Of a DNA stretch of 47,943 nt, positions 28,448 to 36,131 are shown one piece after another. Within the stretch, counting starts at the first letter, position 1. The number at the start of each line of letters is the position of its first letter. The notes beneath the pieces were generated by a model, which saw only the letters and a program-made list of their open reading frames with translations, did no database searches and was not told the DNA's origin. The position numbers and the translations under genes were made by a program. Source of the DNA: Flavobacteriaceae bacterium. GTDB taxonomy: Bacteria; Bacteroidota; Bacteroidia; Flavobacteriales; Flavobacteriaceae. Where the stretch lies: the NCBI GenBank assembly GCA_013373385.1, contig JABXHX010000048.1, forward strand, positions 1 to 47,943, in the 5' to 3' direction.

Positions 28448-29192
28448 TTGATATTTCAATTTGTTCGCTTGTTTTTCCAAAGCGTCGTTCTCTATTTTGA
28501 TATTCAATTATAGCGTCAAAAAAATCGCCTTTTCTAAAATCTGGCCAAAGTATCTCTGTAAAGTATAATTCGGCGTATGCCATTTGCCAAAGTAGAAAAT
28601 TACTAATGCGTTGTTCTCCACTTGTTCGTATCATTAAATCAACATCGGGCAAATTAAATGTATATAAATGATTATTAATAATTTTTTCTTCAATTTCTTT
28701 AATTTGAAGTTGGTTATTAACAACTTTTTTAGATATGTTTTTGATTGCATTAACAATTTCTTCTCTAGCGCCGTAGCTCAAAGCTAATGTTAATGTAATT
28801 TTGCTGTTTGTTTTTGTAAGTTCTCTAACCTCGGCTAATGTTTTTTGTGCTTTTTCTGGCAAGTTACTCAAGTTACCAATAGCATTCACTAATACACCGT
28901 TTTTTTGAAAGGTAGGTAACTCTTTTTTTAAGGAAGTAATTAAGAGTTTCATCAATGCATTGACTTCTCTTTTTGGCCTGTTCCAATTTTCTGTAGAAAA
29001 AGCGTATAATGTGATTGCTCTTACGCCTATTTCTGCTGCGGCTTCTATAGATTCTCTAACAGAGGTGAGAGCGTTTCTATGTCCAAAAACTCTTTCCATT
29101 CCTTTGCCTCTAGCCCATCTGCCATTACCATCCATAATGATGGCAACATGTTGTGGTACTTTTTGCAAATTAATTTGTAGTTTTTTATCCAT
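28440..29192 (-). CDS. uppS: Isoprenyl transferase / undecaprenyl diphosphate synthase
   Basis: The 250-residue protein extends farnesyl diphosphate to the undecaprenyl carrier lipid used for peptidoglycan and O-antigen. The cis-prenyltransferase signature HVAIIMDGNGRWARGKGMER lies at residues 15-34, with D21 the expected Mg-binding aspartate. Later blocks are TLYAFSTENWNRP and the end PDVDLMIRTSGEQRISNFLLWQ ... FTEILWPDF. All hallmark motifs are present. It begins 3 bases after the DUF6089 gene and overlaps bamA. Confidence 0.97.
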   Translation of the reverse strand: MDKKLQINLQKVPQHVAIIMDGNGRWARGKGMERVFGHRNALTSVRESIEAAAEIGVRAITLYAFSTENWNRPKREVNALMKLLITSLKKELPTFQKNGVLVNAIGNLSNLPEKAQKTLAEVRELTKTNSKITLTLALSYGAREEIVNAIKNISKKVVNNQLQIKEIEEKIINNHLYTFNLPDVDLMIRTSGEQRISNFLLWQMAYAELYFTEILWPDFRKGDFFDAIIEYQNRERRFGKTSEQIEISNE

Positions 29193-29195
29193 ATT

Positions 29196-29873
29196 TTATC
29201 TTAGTTCGGCATAACATGCTGGCCTACCAAATGCATACACAATAGAAACACCTGTAAACATATACCAATCGTTCGAATTCCCTCCAAAATTTAAAGACGG
29301 AATTCTATTGGTGGTAAAATCTAACTCATCTACAAAGGTATAATTAACTTTTGTTTCAAAGGCAAAACCAACATTATAAAATAGCCTTCCTTTAAATCCT
29401 AAACCAAACGGAATAGAGATTGTTGATTTTGATGTAAAATTGTATTGACCTGTTGTAATTTCACTTGCTACATGTTGATAAAGAACACCTGAAACTCCTA
29501 CATGGATATACGGAGTGTAATATTTATCATCAGAGGTCATATCATACTCAAAAAAGTTGTACTCAATTCCTATTGCCAATTCTTTAAGCGAGTTCTGAAA
29601 ATTAAAGTTTCTATTTTGCCTTATTTCATTGGTAGCTTTTGCATCATCTCCAGAAATAGGCAATAAACTTAGCATTCCTCTAAAAGCAATTCTTGGATTT
29701 GTATTGTATTTATAAACTAGGCTTCCGCCAATTTTATTCGGATAAATATAGTTGGTGCTACCAACGTCTCCCACATAATTTGTACCCCCAATAAACACTC
29801 CAATTTCATTTATTTGACCCCAAGAAATACTTGTAATACAAACAAATACTATTGCTAAAAGTTGTTTCTTCAT
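29196..29873 (-). CDS. DUF6089-type outer-membrane barrel protein
   Basis: The protein has 225 residues. A signal peptide (MKKQLLAIVFVCITSISWGQ) is followed by the conserved start INEIGVFIGGTNYVGDVGST. Amphipathic strands then run to FTGVSIVYAFGRPACYA, with a cysteine near the end. This family is restricted to Bacteroidota and is repeatedly found between nadK and uppS/bamA. It is probably a small outer-membrane barrel whose function is unknown; the position beside bamA suggests a role in outer-membrane biogenesis. Confidence 0.85.
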   Translation of the reverse strand: MKKQLLAIVFVCITSISWGQINEIGVFIGGTNYVGDVGSTNYIYPNKIGGSLVYKYNTNPRIAFRGMLSLLPISGDDAKATNEIRQNRNFNFQNSLKELAIGIEYNFFEYDMTSDDKYYTPYIHVGVSGVLYQHVASEITTGQYNFTSKSTISIPFGLGFKGRLFYNVGFAFETKVNYTFVDELDFTTNRIPSLNFGGNSNDWYMFTGVSIVYAFGRPACYAELR

Positions 29874-29978
29874 CTTAAAAAATAGCGTGCAAATATAGTT
29901 AAATCAATTTGCTTTATAAAGTTAATAACTCGTCTTTTTTGAATAACAACTATTTTAAAGAAATATTGTTGACTTTTA

Positions 29979-30878
29979 TTAGAGATTGTGAGCATTTCTT
30001 GTATCTTCTCCCCACAATAATTTACCTCTTAATGTTTTTAGAAAAGATTGATTTGTAAGCACAATAGTTTTAATTGTAAACGATGCTTTTTCAATATAAA
30101 TCTGTGTGTTTTCTGCAATGGTAGAGATCCTAGAATCTAACGACATTAAAAAATGATGTTCTCTTCCGCTAACTTCCAACCGTATTTGTGTGTTGTCAGA
30201 AATTACCAAAGGTCTAGCGTTTAAATTATGTGGCGCTATGGGCGTAATAACAATGCTTTTAGAGTTGGGTAATACCACAGGCCCGTTACAGCTTAAAGAG
30301 TATCCGGTAGAGCCGGTTGGTGTTGCTACTATTAATCCGTCTGCCCAATAATTTGTTAAGTATTCATTGTCTAAATAGGTTTTAACACCAATCATAGATG
30401 TGGTGTTTTTTCTCGCCACGGTTACTTCATTTAGCGCAAAATTAATATCGGTTAAAGCTTCTGTAGTTGGTGCTGTTTTAACTGTTAACAGTGTTCTCTC
30501 TTGAATGTTATACGCTTTATTTTCTATCAGTTCTATTACATCTCTAATTTCATCTTTTTGTATGGTCGCTAAAAAGCCTAATCTACCTGTGTTAATTCCT
30601 AAAACGGGAATGTTAAGATTTCTAATATAGGTGACAGACCTTAAAATGGTTCCGTCTCCGCCAATTGTAAAAAAGAGGTCAAACGAGTTGTTTAAATCGT
30701 TAAAATGCGAAAATGTGGGATACTTCTTTGGTAATAAATTATCTTGTTGAAACAAGTCATAAAATTCTTTTTCAAAAAAGACCACAATGTTTTTTTCTTG
30801 CAAGACTTCTAGCAACGTAACAACTTCTTTTAAAGCATTGGTGTTGTATGATTGACCGTAAATTGCTACTTTTTTCAT
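29979..30878 (-). CDS. nadK: NAD kinase
   Basis: This 299-residue cytosolic enzyme phosphorylates NAD to NADP. The diagnostic GGDGT lies at 73-77 (TIGGDGTILR). NTGRLGFLATI and the second signature DGLIVATPTGSTGYSLSCNG, followed by PIAPHNLNARPLVI, complete the family pattern. It starts 3 bases after the CBS gene and is followed by a 105-base gap before DUF6089, so it forms at least a two-gene operon with the CBS protein. Confidence 0.97.
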   Translation of the reverse strand: MKKVAIYGQSYNTNALKEVVTLLEVLQEKNIVVFFEKEFYDLFQQDNLLPKKYPTFSHFNDLNNSFDLFFTIGGDGTILRSVTYIRNLNIPVLGINTGRLGFLATIQKDEIRDVIELIENKAYNIQERTLLTVKTAPTTEALTDINFALNEVTVARKNTTSMIGVKTYLDNEYLTNYWADGLIVATPTGSTGYSLSCNGPVVLPNSKSIVITPIAPHNLNARPLVISDNTQIRLEVSGREHHFLMSLDSRISTIAENTQIYIEKASFTIKTIVLTNQSFLKTLRGKLLWGEDTRNAHNL

Positions 30879-30881
30879 TGC

Positions 30882-31538
30882 TTAGGTATTTAAGAATTTT
30901 TGTAAATATTCAGACCTGTTCTTTAATTCTTCTAAATAGTAATCGTCTTTATGCTCCGTAATAATAGTGTAATTATAACGTCTAAAAGTTTGTATAATTT
31001 CGTTGATTTTATCAGATGCTATTTTTAGGGTTAGCTCTACCTTATCGGTGGTTTGATTTGAGATATAACAACCTAGCAAAAGTCCGTTATTTGACTCTGC
31101 AATTTGTGTTACCTCGCTAAACGAATAGTCTTTTTTGTTTTTTTCGATATTTAAAATAAAACCATTTGTATTTAAAAACGGACTTTGAGAAAAAACGTCT
31201 AAAATGGCATTTAACTCAAAATAGCCCATGTATTTTTTTTCAACAATTACTGGGATGCTATTTGTGTCATTGTTCGCAAAATTTTTTAGGAGTTCTAATA
31301 CAGATTCTTTTGCATTAACTTGAAAATACTCAAAAATAGCAACAAAATCACTTAGTTGTTGTTCTTGATTTTCAATTGTCAGCAAATCGCTTTGCGATAT
31401 AGTACCAGCAAAAATGCCATCTTTAATAATTGGAATGTGGGTTAGCGTTAAGCCTTCACACAAAACTAACGCTTCTTTAATAGTGTTGTTAATATGTAAT
31501 GGATTAAAATCTTTTAAAATGTAATCTGCAATATTCAT
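30882..31538 (-). CDS. CBS-domain protein
   Basis: The protein has 218 residues. Two CBS motifs occupy about residues 1-125: ALVLCEGLTLTHIPIIKDGIFAGTISQSDLL (first) and SVLELLKNFANNDTNSIPVIVEKKYMGYFELNAIL (second). An ACT-like C-terminal part follows (about 140-205, KVELTLKIASDKINEIIQTF). CBS pairs bind adenine nucleotides and act as energy or ligand sensors. The 3-base spacing to nadK and the nucleotide-binding fold suggest a role in controlling NADP supply, which is inference. It is divergent from pdxJ. Confidence 0.88.
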   Translation of the reverse strand: MNIADYILKDFNPLHINNTIKEALVLCEGLTLTHIPIIKDGIFAGTISQSDLLTIENQEQQLSDFVAIFEYFQVNAKESVLELLKNFANNDTNSIPVIVEKKYMGYFELNAILDVFSQSPFLNTNGFILNIEKNKKDYSFSEVTQIAESNNGLLLGCYISNQTTDKVELTLKIASDKINEIIQTFRRYNYTIITEHKDDYYLEELKNRSEYLQKFLNT

Positions 31539-31585
31539 ACGTTACGAATATAAGTTAAAATGCTGAGTTTTTTTCTTGAAATGCC

Positions 31586-31593
31586 TACTTTTG
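31586..31593 (+). promoter_or_regulatory. -7 promoter box of pdxJ
   Basis: TACTTTTG matches TAnnTTTG and lies 17 bases before the pdxJ ATG. The predicted leader is about a dozen bases. Confidence 0.5.
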
Positions 31594-31610
31594 TTCTTTA
31601 GTTTTTTAAG

Positions 31611-32339
31611 ATGACAAAGTTAAGTGTAAATGTAAATAAAATAGCAACATTGCGTAACTCTAGAGGAGGAAATGTGCCAAATTTAGTTAAGGTTGCTAGC
31701 GATATAGAACGTTTTGGAGCAGAGGGAATTACCATTCATCCTAGACCAGATGAACGCCATATTCGTTACCAAGACGCGTATGATTTAAAAGAGATTGTTG
31801 CCACAGAATACAATATTGAAGGAAATCCGATTGAGAAATTTATGCAGTTGGTATTGGCAGTGAAGCCAACGCAAGTTACCTTAGTGCCAGACAGTGTAGC
31901 TCAAATTACTTCGAATGCTGGTTGGGATACTATTACACATCAATCGTATTTACAAGAAGTAATTGCCGAGTTTAAAAATGTAGGGATAAGAACTTCCATT
32001 TTTATTGGTACAGATTTAAAATTGATAGAAGCAGCTGCGAAAACAGGGACTGATAGAATTGAATTGTATACAGAAGAGTTTGCAACTCAGTTTGAGTTGG
32101 GGAATAAAGATGCAGTTAAACCTTATACAGAAGCTGCGCTACTTGCACACGAGTTGGGTTTAGGGATTAATGCTGGACACGATTTAAGTTTAGAAAATAT
32201 CCAGTTCTTTAAAGAGCATATTCCGAATTTAGCAGAGGTGTCAATTGGCCATGCATTAATTTCTGAATCCTTATACTTGGGTTTAGAAAATGTGGTAAAT
32301 ATGTATTTGCATAAGTTAAAAGTCAGAAATGAAAAGTAA
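31611..32339 (+). CDS. pdxJ: Pyridoxine 5'-phosphate synthase
   Basis: The 242-residue TIM-barrel enzyme joins 1-deoxyxylulose 5-phosphate and 3-amino-2-oxopropyl phosphate in the last ring-forming step of DXP-dependent vitamin B6 synthesis. Visible blocks are [18 protein letters not shown] (N-terminus), [16 protein letters not shown] (catalytic region), [22 protein letters not shown] and [13 protein letters not shown]. It is followed by an alpha/beta hydrolase gene 61 bases downstream, probably in the same transcript up to the terminator at 33201. Confidence 0.97.
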   Translation: MTKLSVNVNKIATLRNSRGGNVPNLVKVASDIERFGAEGITIHPRPDERHIRYQDAYDLKEIVATEYNIEGNPIEKFMQLVLAVKPTQVTLVPDSVAQITSNAGWDTITHQSYLQEVIAEFKNVGIRTSIFIGTDLKLIEAAAKTGTDRIELYTEEFATQFELGNKDAVKPYTEAALLAHELGLGINAGHDLSLENIQFFKEHIPNLAEVSIGHALISESLYLGLENVVNMYLHKLKVRNEK

Positions 32340-32400
32340 GAAGTGAGTTGTGAAAAATATAACTAAGAAAAATACCAATTAATTATCTAACAATCTGACA

Positions 32401-33180
32401 ATGTCTTCAAACCCAATACTTCATTCTAAAACTATAGGTCAAGGAAGGCCCTTGTTAATTTTACATGGTTATTTTGGTAGTGGTGATAATTGGAAAATGA
32501 TTGCGAATCGATTAGCAGCTACTTTTCAAGTACATTTAATAGACCAACGTAATCACGGAAGAAGTTTTCATACCGATGCATTTGATTATGAGTTGATGGT
32601 TGAAGATTTACGTACCTATATTGAGCATTATCAATTAGAAAAGGTAAACTTATTGGGACATTCTATGGGTGGAAAAACTGTGATGTTGTTTGCTGTAGAG
32701 TATCCAACTTTGGTAGATAAATTAATTGTTGCAGATATAGCGCCAAGAATGTATCCGCCACATCATCAAGATATTTTAGACGCATTGAACTTCGTAGATT
32801 TTTCTATTCAAAATTCAAGAAAATTGGTAGATGCAAAACTAGCAGAATTCATTCCTGAAGTTGGTGTGCGTCAGTTTTTATTAAAAAATGTCTATTGGAA
32901 AGAAAAAGGACAATTAGATTTTCGTTTTAACTTACAGTCACTTACAGAAAATAATAATGAAGTGGGAGCAGCCTTGCCTTCTTTTACAGTTTTTAATGGA
33001 GAGACTTTGTTTTTAAAAGGAGAGAATTCGGGTTATATTTCTGTCGATGAAGAACCTTTAATAAAAGCTCATTTTCCTAATGCTAGCATTACAACTATTG
33101 CCAATGCAGGTCATTGGTTACATGCAGAAAATCCAACTGATTTTTACACAGAAGTTTTTGATTTTGTAAAAGAAAAGTAA
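32401..33180 (+). CDS. Alpha/beta hydrolase (esterase)
   Basis: The 259-residue protein shows the oxyanion-loop motif LHGYFGSGDNW (21-31), the DQRNHGRS block (48-55), the nucleophile elbow GHSMGG with S88, and the late histidine H238 in NAGHWLHAENP. This order matches the YbfF-type esterase group. It has no signal peptide and should be cytosolic. The substrate is unknown. It lies downstream of pdxJ and ends just before a strong bidirectional terminator. Confidence 0.9.
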   Translation: MSSNPILHSKTIGQGRPLLILHGYFGSGDNWKMIANRLAATFQVHLIDQRNHGRSFHTDAFDYELMVEDLRTYIEHYQLEKVNLLGHSMGGKTVMLFAVEYPTLVDKLIVADIAPRMYPPHHQDILDALNFVDFSIQNSRKLVDAKLAEFIPEVGVRQFLLKNVYWKEKGQLDFRFNLQSLTENNNEVGAALPSFTVFNGETLFLKGENSGYISVDEEPLIKAHFPNASITTIANAGHWLHAENPTDFYTEVFDFVKEK

Positions 33181-33200
33181 TGGATTTGTTATTTAAAAGT

Positions 33201-33232
33201 AAAAAGCCTCAACAATATTGTTGAGGCTTTTT
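33201..33232. terminator. Bidirectional intrinsic terminator
   Basis: A 32-base perfect palindrome whose arms are AAAAAGCCTCAACAAT and its complement. T-runs follow on both strands (seven on +, five on -). It serves the hydrolase gene on the + strand and ssrA on the - strand. Confidence 0.88.
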
Positions 33233-33238
33233 TTATAG

Positions 33239-33635
33239 TGGAGACGCCGAGAATCGAACTCGGGTCCAAACAAGCGGCTAAAAGGCTTTCTACATACTTA
33301 GTTTTTGTTTGATTTTTGTCAAGTAGCTGATCAAAAACAACCTACTACAAGCTTAGCTTTTTTAGATTTCAAAATCTTGTCAAAGCTCCAAAATTTCTAG
33401 GTTTACTTTTACGATGCCCAAAAGTGAAACGCCATAAACCAAGGCTTTTCGTGGACATAAAGCATGCACACCTAGTGTGCCGAGGCTTGAATCTTACTAT
33501 AATTCAGATTATTAAGCTGCTAAAGCGTAGTTATCTTCGCCGTTTAAAATGGTGAAATAAGTTTTACGAGTAGTAACTTCATTCCTCGGTATGCTTACAT
33601 TTCAACGCATCTCGCTGTCAAAACCAGTCGTCCCC
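33239..33635 (-). ncRNA. ssrA: tmRNA (transfer-messenger RNA)
   Basis: The reverse-strand RNA starts GGGGACGACTGGTTTTGACA and ends with the tRNA-like half CCCGAGTTCGATTCTCGG, CGTCTCC, A. Acceptor arms GGGGACG and CGTCTCC pair with one G-U. The discriminator A is followed by CTA, so CCA is added after transcription. The tag frame encodes GEDNYALAA and then two stops. Mature length is about 397 bases. tmRNA rescues stalled ribosomes and marks the nascent chain for proteolysis. Confidence 0.96.
33509..33541 (-). other. tmRNA tag-peptide frame
   Basis: Reading the reverse strand from the GGC at 33541 gives GEDNYALAA followed by TAA TAA. The ending YALAA is the protease-recognition end seen in many bacterial tags. 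The resume codon is inferred as Gly from alignment with other Bacteroidota tags. Confidence 0.85.
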
Positions 33636-33653
33636 AATTTTTATTTAGGAATG

Positions 33654-33661
33654 CAAATCTA
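33654..33661 (-). promoter_or_regulatory. -7 promoter box of ssrA
   Basis: The reverse strand reads TAGATTTG, an exact TAnnTTTG. It lies 19 bases before the mature tmRNA 5' end, leaving a short precursor leader for RNase P to remove. No clear -33 box was found. Confidence 0.55.
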
Positions 33662-33686
33662 AGAATAAAATTCGCAATAAATTAGG

Positions 33687-33718
33687 TTTGTACATCTTTA
33701 TAAAATGAAATATCTTCG
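33687..33718 (+). promoter_or_regulatory. Promoter of the dehydrogenase-like gene
   Basis: TTTG (33687-33690) and TATCTTCG (33711-33718, one mismatch to TAnnTTTG) are separated by 20 bases. The ATG follows at 33743. Confidence 0.55.
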
Positions 33719-33742
33719 AGCAAAATTTAACCCATCAGCATT

Positions 33743-34948
33743 ATGAAGTTTGGAATTATCAAAGAGCGCAAAAACCCGCCAGATAGAAGAGTAGTATTTT
33801 CACCTGAAAAATTGCAAGAATTTAAAGATAGGTTCTCTGAAGCATCAATAAAAGTTGAAAGTTCAAATATTAGAGTGTTTTCTGATGAATCTTATCAAAA
33901 TGCAGGATTTGAGGTAACTACAGATGTTTCTGACTGTGATGTTTTATTGGGTGTAAAAGAAGTGCCAATTGAAGCATTGATTCCGAATAAAAAGTATTTT
34001 TTCTTTTCGCATACCATTAAAAAACAGCCCTATAATAGGAAGTTGTTGCAAGCAATGCTAGAAAAAAATATTGAATTGTACGACCACGAAACCATTGTAA
34101 AAGAAAATGGAGCACGCTTAATTGGTTTTGGTAGGTATGCAGGCATTGTTGGAGCCTATAATGGGTTTAGAGCTTTTGGGTTGAAACATGAAACTTTTAA
34201 TTTGCCAAAAGCAGAAAACTTGTCAGATCAAAAGGCATTGATTGATCAGTTAAATAAGATTAATTTACCATCAATAAAAATTTTATTGACGGGTAGTGGA
34301 AAAGTAGCATATGGAGCAAAAGAAATGTTAGATGCTATGAATTTAAAACAAGTAGATGTTAACGAATATTTAAACAAAGCATTCGATGAACCTGTATATT
34401 GTTTAATAGATGTGTTAGATTACAACAAACGTAAAGATGGTCAGATAATTGATAAATATGATTTTTATGAGAACCCAGAAGAGTATGTGTCTGATTTTAT
34501 GCGTTTTGCTAAAGTGACCGATTATTTTATTGCTGGACATTTTTTTGGGGATGGCTCTCCATATTTGTTTACTAGAGAAGATGCTAAATCAAATGATTTC
34601 AATATTAAATTAGTAGCTGATGTGTCTTGTGATATTGATGGTCCAGTAGCTTCTACAATTCGTCCATCAACCATTGCAGATCCAATTTATGGTTACGATC
34701 CGCAAACAGCATCAGAAGTTGATTTTAAAGATAAAAATGCGATTGTTGTTATGGCGGTAGATAATTTGCCTTGTGAGTTGCCAAAAGATGCTAGCGAAGG
34801 TTTTGGAGAGTTGTTCTTAGAACACGTAATTTCTGCTTTTTATAACGGAGATAAAGATGGTGTTTTAGCAAGAGCTAAAATGACAGAAAACGGAAAATTA
34901 ACACCTCGATATGCGTATCTACAAGATTATGTAGATGGTAAAGAATAA
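33743..34948 (+). CDS. NAD(P)-dependent dehydrogenase, AlaDH/PNT-saccharopine dehydrogenase type
   Basis: The protein has 401 residues. The N-terminal AlaDH/PNT-like domain begins FGIIKERKNPPDRRVVFSPE, with the lysine/arginine cluster of the family. The Rossmann loop is IKILLTGSGKVAYGAKEML (about 177-195), a departure from the usual GxGxxG. The block LVADVSCDIDGPVASTIRPS (about 292-311), followed by TIADPIYGYDP, recalls the lysine-forming saccharopine dehydrogenase (LYS1) group. The substrate is uncertain: saccharopine, alanine or another amino acid. It is cytosolic. Its stop overlaps the start of the DUF3820 gene (TAATG). Confidence 0.85.
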   Translation: MKFGIIKERKNPPDRRVVFSPEKLQEFKDRFSEASIKVESSNIRVFSDESYQNAGFEVTTDVSDCDVLLGVKEVPIEALIPNKKYFFFSHTIKKQPYNRKLLQAMLEKNIELYDHETIVKENGARLIGFGRYAGIVGAYNGFRAFGLKHETFNLPKAENLSDQKALIDQLNKINLPSIKILLTGSGKVAYGAKEMLDAMNLKQVDVNEYLNKAFDEPVYCLIDVLDYNKRKDGQIIDKYDFYENPEEYVSDFMRFAKVTDYFIAGHFFGDGSPYLFTREDAKSNDFNIKLVADVSCDIDGPVASTIRPSTIADPIYGYDPQTASEVDFKDKNAIVVMAVDNLPCELPKDASEGFGELFLEHVISAFYNGDKDGVLARAKMTENGKLTPRYAYLQDYVDGKE

Positions 34949-35166
34949 TGCAAGACAGCCAATTTTTAGTAGACCTATCTAAAACGAAAATGCCTTTTGG
35001 GAAATATAAAGGCATTTTCTTGATTGACCTTCCAGAACCTTATGTTAGTTGGTATAAAAACAAAGGGTTTCCAAAAGGAAAGTTGGGGGACATGTTGGGT
35101 TTGGTATATGAATTAAAATTAAATGGATTAGAACACTTGGTAAGAGAACTTAGAAAAAGTATCTAG
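34948..35166 (+). CDS. DUF3820 family protein
   Basis: The 72-residue protein shows the family pattern MPFGKYKGIFLIDLPEPYVSWY (about 11-32), followed by FPKGKLGDMLGLVYELKLNG. DUF3820 proteins are small, soluble and of unsettled function, sometimes likened to the accessory part of exonuclease-type proteins. Its ATG shares a base with the upstream dehydrogenase stop, so they are translationally coupled. Its own stop overlaps the stop of the converging membrane-protein gene by 3 bases in a shared CTAG. Confidence 0.85.
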   Translation: MQDSQFLVDLSKTKMPFGKYKGIFLIDLPEPYVSWYKNKGFPKGKLGDMLGLVYELKLNGLEHLVRELRKSI

Positions 35167-35741
35167 TTGTTTTTACCTGTTAATCCAAAAACCAAATGAG
35201 CAACTCCCAAAATAAACAATGCGTTAAATCCATAATATGGATAGAGTAAAGGGAGTAACCCAAGCATAAAACAAGTCATTGCTAAATAATAGAGTTCTTT
35301 TGATTTGCTAAAATTGAATAAGATGAATAGAAACCCGTAGCACATTAAAAAGGTAGAAATAATAAATGTTTCTTGCCCTAATCTTAGCAAAGAAAATAGG
35401 ATACTATATAATATAAAAATTGAGAGAAGTAGTAGCCATAAAGATTTTTTAGAATTCTTGTTCCATACCTTATTGCCAATTCTTCTTGCATATCTTCTAC
35501 TGCCAAAAAAGATAGCTAAAATCGAAAAGAAGAATACCAATAGCGTGATTATGAAAATAAAGCCTTCAAAAAAATCAACAGTAAGAAATCCAAATGGAGA
35601 GCTATCAGTTTGAAAACCTGTAATGGTAGTTTTTATGAATAAACTTCCTAAAATAATATAAAGACCTATAAAAATACTAGGTCTTCCATTAAGTTTAAAA
35701 TTATAAAATGAATTACTAATTAAATTTCTATTTTTAGCCAT
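35163..35741 (-). CDS. Multi-pass membrane protein, unknown function
   Basis: The protein has 192 residues. After a basic N-terminus there are about five to six membrane helices (around 22-40, 57-80, 101-120, 123-143, 151-169 and 173-187). The loop between the second and third is strongly basic (GSRRYARRIGNKVWNKNSKK), so it should be cytoplasmic. No family is recognised. The start codon lies only 21 bases from the divergent DUF1801 gene, and a near-perfect -7 box (TATCTTCG, 35750-35757) sits 8 bases upstream of it. Confidence 0.7.
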   Translation of the reverse strand: MAKNRNLISNSFYNFKLNGRPSIFIGLYIILGSLFIKTTITGFQTDSSPFGFLTVDFFEGFIFIITLLVFFFSILAIFFGSRRYARRIGNKVWNKNSKKSLWLLLLSIFILYSILFSLLRLGQETFIISTFLMCYGFLFILFNFSKSKELYYLAMTCFMLGLLPLLYPYYGFNALFILGVAHLVFGLTGKNN

Positions 35742-35762
35742 ACTAATAGCGAAGATACAAAA

Positions 35763-36131
35763 ATGAATCCAGCAGAAGTATATATTTTAAACAAGCCAGA
35801 ACCTTTTAAAACCATGTTATTACATTTGCAAATTTTGGTAGAAAGTACTGTGAAAAATGTAGAGTTAAAATACAAATGGAACATACCTGTATACTATGTT
35901 GGTAAAAAACCGATTTGCTATTTTAATGCTTCCTTAAAAAAAGGTTTTGTAGATGTTGCATTTTGGACATCGGCTGACCTTTCTAAGTTTAAAGATCAGT
36001 TGATTACTGAAAATAGAAAAGTAGTAAAATCATTACGGTACTATTCTTTCAAAGAGATTGACGAAAAAGTTTTAATAGAACTATTGCAGTTGGTTAGCAA
36101 ATCTCCTGAACAAGGATTTTATACAAAATAG
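35763..36131 (+). CDS. DUF1801 (YdhG-like) protein
   Basis: The 122-residue protein matches the small iron-binding-like DUF1801 fold: MLLHLQILVESTVKNVELKYKWNIPVYYVGKKPICYFN and later VDVAFWTSADLSKF, FKEIDEKVLIELLQLV. These proteins share a frataxin-like fold and are cytosolic; their activity is unknown. Its stop codon directly abuts the stop of the converging transglutaminase-like gene. Confidence 0.85.
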   Translation: MNPAEVYILNKPEPFKTMLLHLQILVESTVKNVELKYKWNIPVYYVGKKPICYFNASLKKGFVDVAFWTSADLSKFKDQLITENRKVVKSLRYYSFKEIDEKVLIELLQLVSKSPEQGFYTK

